Of a stretch of 64,000 nucleotides of DNA, positions 22,601-28,600 are shown piece by piece. Below the pieces are notes generated by a model. It did not search any database. It was not told the origin of the DNA and was given only the letters and a program-made list of their open reading frames with translations. The position numbers and the translations under genes are program-made. Position 1 is the first letter of the stretch. Each line of letters begins with the position of its first letter. Source of the DNA: Strigamia acuminata (taxonomy: Eukaryota; Arthropoda; Chilopoda; Geophilomorpha; Linotaeniidae); NCBI GenBank assembly GCA_949358305.1, contig OX442319.1, positions 2,542,001-2,606,000 of the forward strand, given 5' to 3'.

Positions 22601-25600
22601 GTTTTTGAGTTTTTGAATGCAGCTATACTCTTTCCACACTCAAGAGGAGCCATGGAATCTTGACTCCCATTGGCCAAGCCATTTCACTTGTGTAGTGATA
22701 TATAAAAAAAGACCCAAAAACACCAGAATTGCATTAACAGATATACATATATATAAATAGAAGTACAGACATTGCAATCGATTTCCTTTCCTGACAAAGC
22801 AAGCAATCAACTTAACAGACATGCATTTTAAAATAAAAAGAACATAAAACTTTATTTTTAAAATGGAAATTACTTTTTATCCTAGAGTAACATTAAAAGT
22901 ACATCATCATTTGAATCATTATTACACTAAAAAAGAATTAACATCATACGGAACTACTTTTCCTCGTGGTAGAACTTCGACTAAAGTTCTGAGTAATCAG
23001 ACTAGGCCAATTGGAGCCAAGATTCCAGGGCTCCTCTTGAGTGTGGAAAGAGTATAGTGTCTTTCATTTACAAAGAAAAAAAGGTATGTCGATTCCAGAC
23101 AGAAATCATAACGTTCACGACAATTGACAAAACATGGCAATTTGTGTAATGGGGTTAGTTAGACGGTATTTTTATAAGCTGAAATAAAAACCTTAAATTG
23201 CCGAGATGCTCTAGATCCATTAATATTCCGCTATTTATTGCCTTTCCTTTAATAGTATAACAAATATCGGACTGACTGTTCATTTTGATGAATGATTTAG
23301 ATTGATTATTGCTGTGAAAAAGAAAAATATTTTAATGACAACTGAAATGTACTGTATAAACATTTCGTGTTTTACCTTATTCGGTCACTGGTTGCACATA
23401 TATTCATTTTCATGGCGTATAAATTATTGGCAAAATCCTGATAACAATAACTAAATTGATCAACTCCATTAAACTTCATTAAAATTAATTCTTACATCTC
23501 CATTTTCTGGTGGATCCCCATTTCCAAATGTGCTGGTCAGAACTAAAAGCAATGCTTCATGGTCTAAATTGATTATGTCATATTCAGACATGCAAAATAT
23601 CTGAAATAAAATTATTCAGACTGATCCATGGTGTTAACTTTTTTTAATGTAATTTTACCTCAGTGTTAAAAGCATGACTAAAAATGGTCTCCAATGATTT
23701 TGCATATATTTCTGATTTTCCGGTTTCCGTTGCATACAGAATAGTAGCCTTAATTCTTCGTGACAATGCTTTACTGAAGAGTTTTGATGTAAATTTTACC
23801 GCCCTTGGAAACAAAATAAATTATTTCTATTCATATAAATTTCATATCTTTCGAGATCTTTCGAGATCTGGCGAGATCTGGCATAGAGAATGACTTGATG
23901 CATTGTGGGAACCCTACTAACACGAAAGTGTATTACTAATGTTAAATTTTCCGAACAAATTTGCTGAATATTGATATAGCATTTTGTTGAGATAATTTGT
24001 GGATGGCGGTTGATTGCATTAAATATAGTTGGAGAGAACACAGGACACATGTATTACATTTGCATGTTTTATAGGAAGTAGAGATCTATTCTATTTTTAG
24101 TACAGTTGTACGCAAAATACACTTGTGCGCCACCTGACGAAGATTCACCGAACAATATCACCAACACATTTATGACACAATAAATGTTTTAAACATTGTA
24201 ACCAAAATGTGTGTTAGTAGGGAACTACCTTAACTGTATCACAGAGAATGTTAGTTTAACTGTGGTTAATGTTTAACATACCTTGCTATTTCTTTAAAAT
24301 GGAATCGTTTGGTTGACCTTTTTCGTTCCACATAATTCTTTTCTTTCTTCCAAACATACGATTTCCACGCAACTTCCTGATATTCATAGCTTGGCTTTAA
24401 AGTGTAATTCAGCATTTCCTGATGAAATACTGCGGTAGCACTTCCACTGACAGGTGGTACTATCCAAACCCAATCAGTTGGACAACCACCTCTCAGGCGT
24501 TGCTCGTTTTCCAAATGTTTGATAAAAGATTCTGATGCAGTATGATGATCCACTATTGTGACATTCGCTTTCTAAATTATTATAAAATTACTTTTTGTTA
24601 ATCTTCTGAATTGAATGAACCACTACACCATTTACGAAAATTATTATACCTGAAAACTGTGCAAAACTGCTATATTCAATTCTATCATTGCTTTATCTTT
24701 CCACAAACTCGCAACTGATTGAGTATTCAGCTCTAAAATTGAAGCAACTTTCTGAAATGAGTTTTGGTACTTAAGTTTTATAAACATATGAGTGTTCGGA
24801 CGGACACCACATGGTCAGGGGAAGGCCATGAGACGCTGAACGCAACACACACAATGAAATTAACCATACACAAGAGACACAGGCTTAGTTATTATTATAG
24901 CTTTATTGTTGTCTAGGGATATGACAGTGTCTCGCAGTGCATTTCCCAATGCGATGGCTGCATTAGACAACCCTAATTAGACCGCGTGTCACAGCGATCA
25001 TTGGGTCGCATGACATGCATGGTCGGTATGGCTGTTTCACTCGCGACGTCGCAACATTCACGGAGAATGTCGACGGACGGGACATACACGAATGCTCAGG
25101 TCCCAGTGGGCAACAAGGTCGCCACGTCAATCAGTCGAGTCGCCATCGCAGTCAGTTTTGAAAAACAGTCAGAATGCTACCTTTTACTTTGCTGGCTGCT
25201 GAACAACTCGTGCGTCGCTACAGGGCCCACCCACTTCCAGAATGGTCACTTCCGTGGCCGGATTGGTGAATCAAAGGCCTGCAGCTCCATCTAGGTGCAG
25301 AGGACCGCAACAGGCACACAAGACACAAGAGAGCTGCGCCAAGTGCTGCAGGCAAGTGATCAGCGCACAGGGGCTGCCGGTCACAAACACTGAAACTGCA
25401 TTATGTCTATGCCCTATGTTGCTCGTACTACATCGGGGTGAAAAGCATTGGGCTGCAATGCCTGTTAATCAATGAATTGACAAACGGGGATAAACAACAT
25501 CAACAGGCATTTAGTCAACATTCAAGGTTCTTTAGGAATTATAAAAAATGCAATTTTTCATCCAAATAAACTTATTTCAATTTTTACCTCCAACATATTA

Positions 25601-28600
25601 AATCTGTGAATGTCTCCAAAATTTCGGCAACCAATTTCTGAAGACATATACCATCCATTGAAAGGAGCTGCAGGAAATTCCAATCCACCAACATCAAACA
25701 GCATGTTTGATACAATTGGCACTGCATACCACTGTAGATTAAGTTCCTCAAATGATTTGTAGCTAATGTAATCATTGAAATAATAAATAATAGAAAATCC
25801 AACATTAAAGGCAATGCAAAGTTATCTGCATCGCAGGATATTGCCCAATCTTTCAAAGTAATTTCAAGTACCGTATATGTTACTTGTATTAAAAAGATTT
25901 AAATGACTGATAAAATACGCTAGCTTTTCCATAGGCCTTTCGGCTGTTCCCAGCCATCTTCAATGGTGATGCACATAGTTTTGCATTGACCAGTTGACCA
26001 GCCTTACTTTGGATGTGTAATTTTGATTTGAAAAACCAATTCCTTTGGTAAATCAAAATATTCAGGATCATGACCATTAGCTGCAAGGACTATAGGCAAA
26101 ATGTCCCATTCCTCTTTTTTTCCTTTCCAGCCAAGACGTGAACAAATCTGCAGTTATATAATTGGATTAAACATCGTATTTTGAATAACTTTAATTTTTC
26201 CAATTATATTACCGAAGTGAACTCTATATTTATAGGATCACCTATGTAGGTTCCATCTGGCTGTTTGTAACCAGCATACGAAATAAGTTGGCTGTTCCAT
26301 ATCCTGTAATCATGTTTGCCATCCGTTCTTTGAGGAAATATGGTAACTGCTGACCTAAGGGGGAAAAATGTAATGTACCCCAACAAAATGGTCTTAAGGA
26401 TTCAGACAGTTTGAATTTTTGTCTCAGAATTTTTAAATTACATGAAGAAAACATGTGGAACTCTATACATTAATACACAATTGCTGTCTGAAGATATTTT
26501 GGTTTTTAATTAAACAAAAGGCACATTCAATTTTTAGCTTTTACGATTTTTACCGTTTCTATAAACGGAATGGCATCAAAAATAGCCAAAAACCATCACC
26601 AAAAACCGCAAAAACCAATACCACGACTGGAGTGGTTTATGAATCGGTTTTTACAACCAAATTCAAAATGGCCGCCCTGAATGTTAGATCCACGGATCTA
26701 ATGCTGGGCGCACACATACCGCGATTTCGCGTCGCGTCGCGATCGCGTTGCTATTGCGCATGCGCAGGTGACGTCATTTCCTTCGCGCCGGTTCGAAATA
26801 TACTTTTGGAAATAGTACTTGTCACAAGGACTATTTCGCCCGCGATTCATGTCGCAACCAATCCCGTGAGTTGTTTGAAATGACGTCATTTCATCAACAT
26901 TTTCGGTTGCTGTGTGAATGCTGTGGAATGACGTCATAAGATTGAATTTGCAGAGCTGAAATAGCTACATGTGTGTAGCATTGCGCGCGATTTACAGCGC
27001 GATTTTGCTTGCGATTCGCGGTATGTGTGCGCCCAGCATAAAACACTTTCAGGCAAAGCATCCACCCCCCATAATGTGAGTAAATGCTAAATTATGTTTA
27101 AATAAGGTGGCCTCAACCACAATTCGTTAGTTAAATCAGTGGTTCCCAAATCGCAACCTGTGCGCTGCGGCTCCCTGGGGTGCCGCGACGGGCCTACAGG
27201 GGCACGGTGTCTGACCTACAGGGGCACCATGACCACCAACAGGGCTGCCGTGACGGGTATAAAAGGTGCAGTGCACCAAACACCATGTACTGTACTCCAC
27301 AATATTTACAAAATAAGAAACTTAAAACTTCATGCAGTCTAAATTATACATACCTTATGTTGCCTTTGTTAGTAGCATATTTGATGTGATTACATATGGC
27401 TTCAAACATTCCACTGGCAGTGGTAACCAGTCTCGCATCAAACACTTGTAATTTTGACCATTGGATTCTGCCAATACATCTGACAGAATTTCTCCAAGCT
27501 AATTTTGCACCAAATATTAATTCAGTTTCTGTCAGTTGATATGTATTTGTAGTTGTTACTTCTTCAAATATTTCCGTCCATCGTTTAATATGAGCTGGCG
27601 AATTTTTTCTATAAATAGAGTTTAATTGTATTTTAGAAATATTTCCTGGATAATCATGAAGATTTGGCTGTGCTTTTAATTGCTCATTTAAATATTCAAC
27701 TTTGACCACCTGTTTTGGGTCGTTTCCCCTAAAAAATGGGTTTAGCCTAAAACATGTGATCAAAGGTTTCCTCATTTTCTAAATTCTTACAAGTTAGTTT
27801 TAGACAGAATTACTTTCGCCTCCGACCTAGCAACAGCTGTCGTCGCAATTGAATTTCGGAGTGTTTTTTCATGGTGCGCCGCAACGCAGAAGGCACAATT
27901 CCAGCCTGAATTCTCATGGTTGTCTACATGACCAGCGCTTTATTCATTTCACTCTATTTTGCATTTACAATACTGAAGAAAAAACCTGTCAGTTGGTCAT
28001 AATCCGCTGATATTTTTAGCCAAGACTAGTGACTTCCTCTCCATTTCTAGACATTTTGCAAATTATTTGATGTCTCAATTGTTCATTTATTTCTTTCTGT
28101 ATTCCCGACTTGAAAACGCGGTTTGCTGTCAGACACCTACAAGTGCCTGCAACTAACCAGCTTAAAACTGAACAAGATTAGTTCAGTAAATATTGAACAA
28201 ATTGGTATTTTTGCAGTGATATAACTAATTGTGATAATTTAAATCAGCCTACGTCCCGAAATCTACATAATGCTATCCATTTCCGAAGAACTGAACTCAC
28301 AAGTACATACAATATCCACACAACATTTGCGAATGTTATTAGTAAATTCCATTAATTTGAAAAGCCTAAATGTTTATAATTGTCAACTTTTCTGTGGTGG
28401 CAATGAGTCGCCTTTCCTTGTTTCCAATTCTGGATCTGAAGATGATCTTGTTCTGTTATCTCAGTTTTAAGTTAGCAGCTGCTATTGACTTGGTGTAATC
28501 TTGTTTTGCTTAATCCTACTAGCTAATCAGAATTTTTATCCACATTCAAAATGTGGGTTTGGATTTTTTAGATTTTGCAGTGATTCTGTTCACCTGTATC

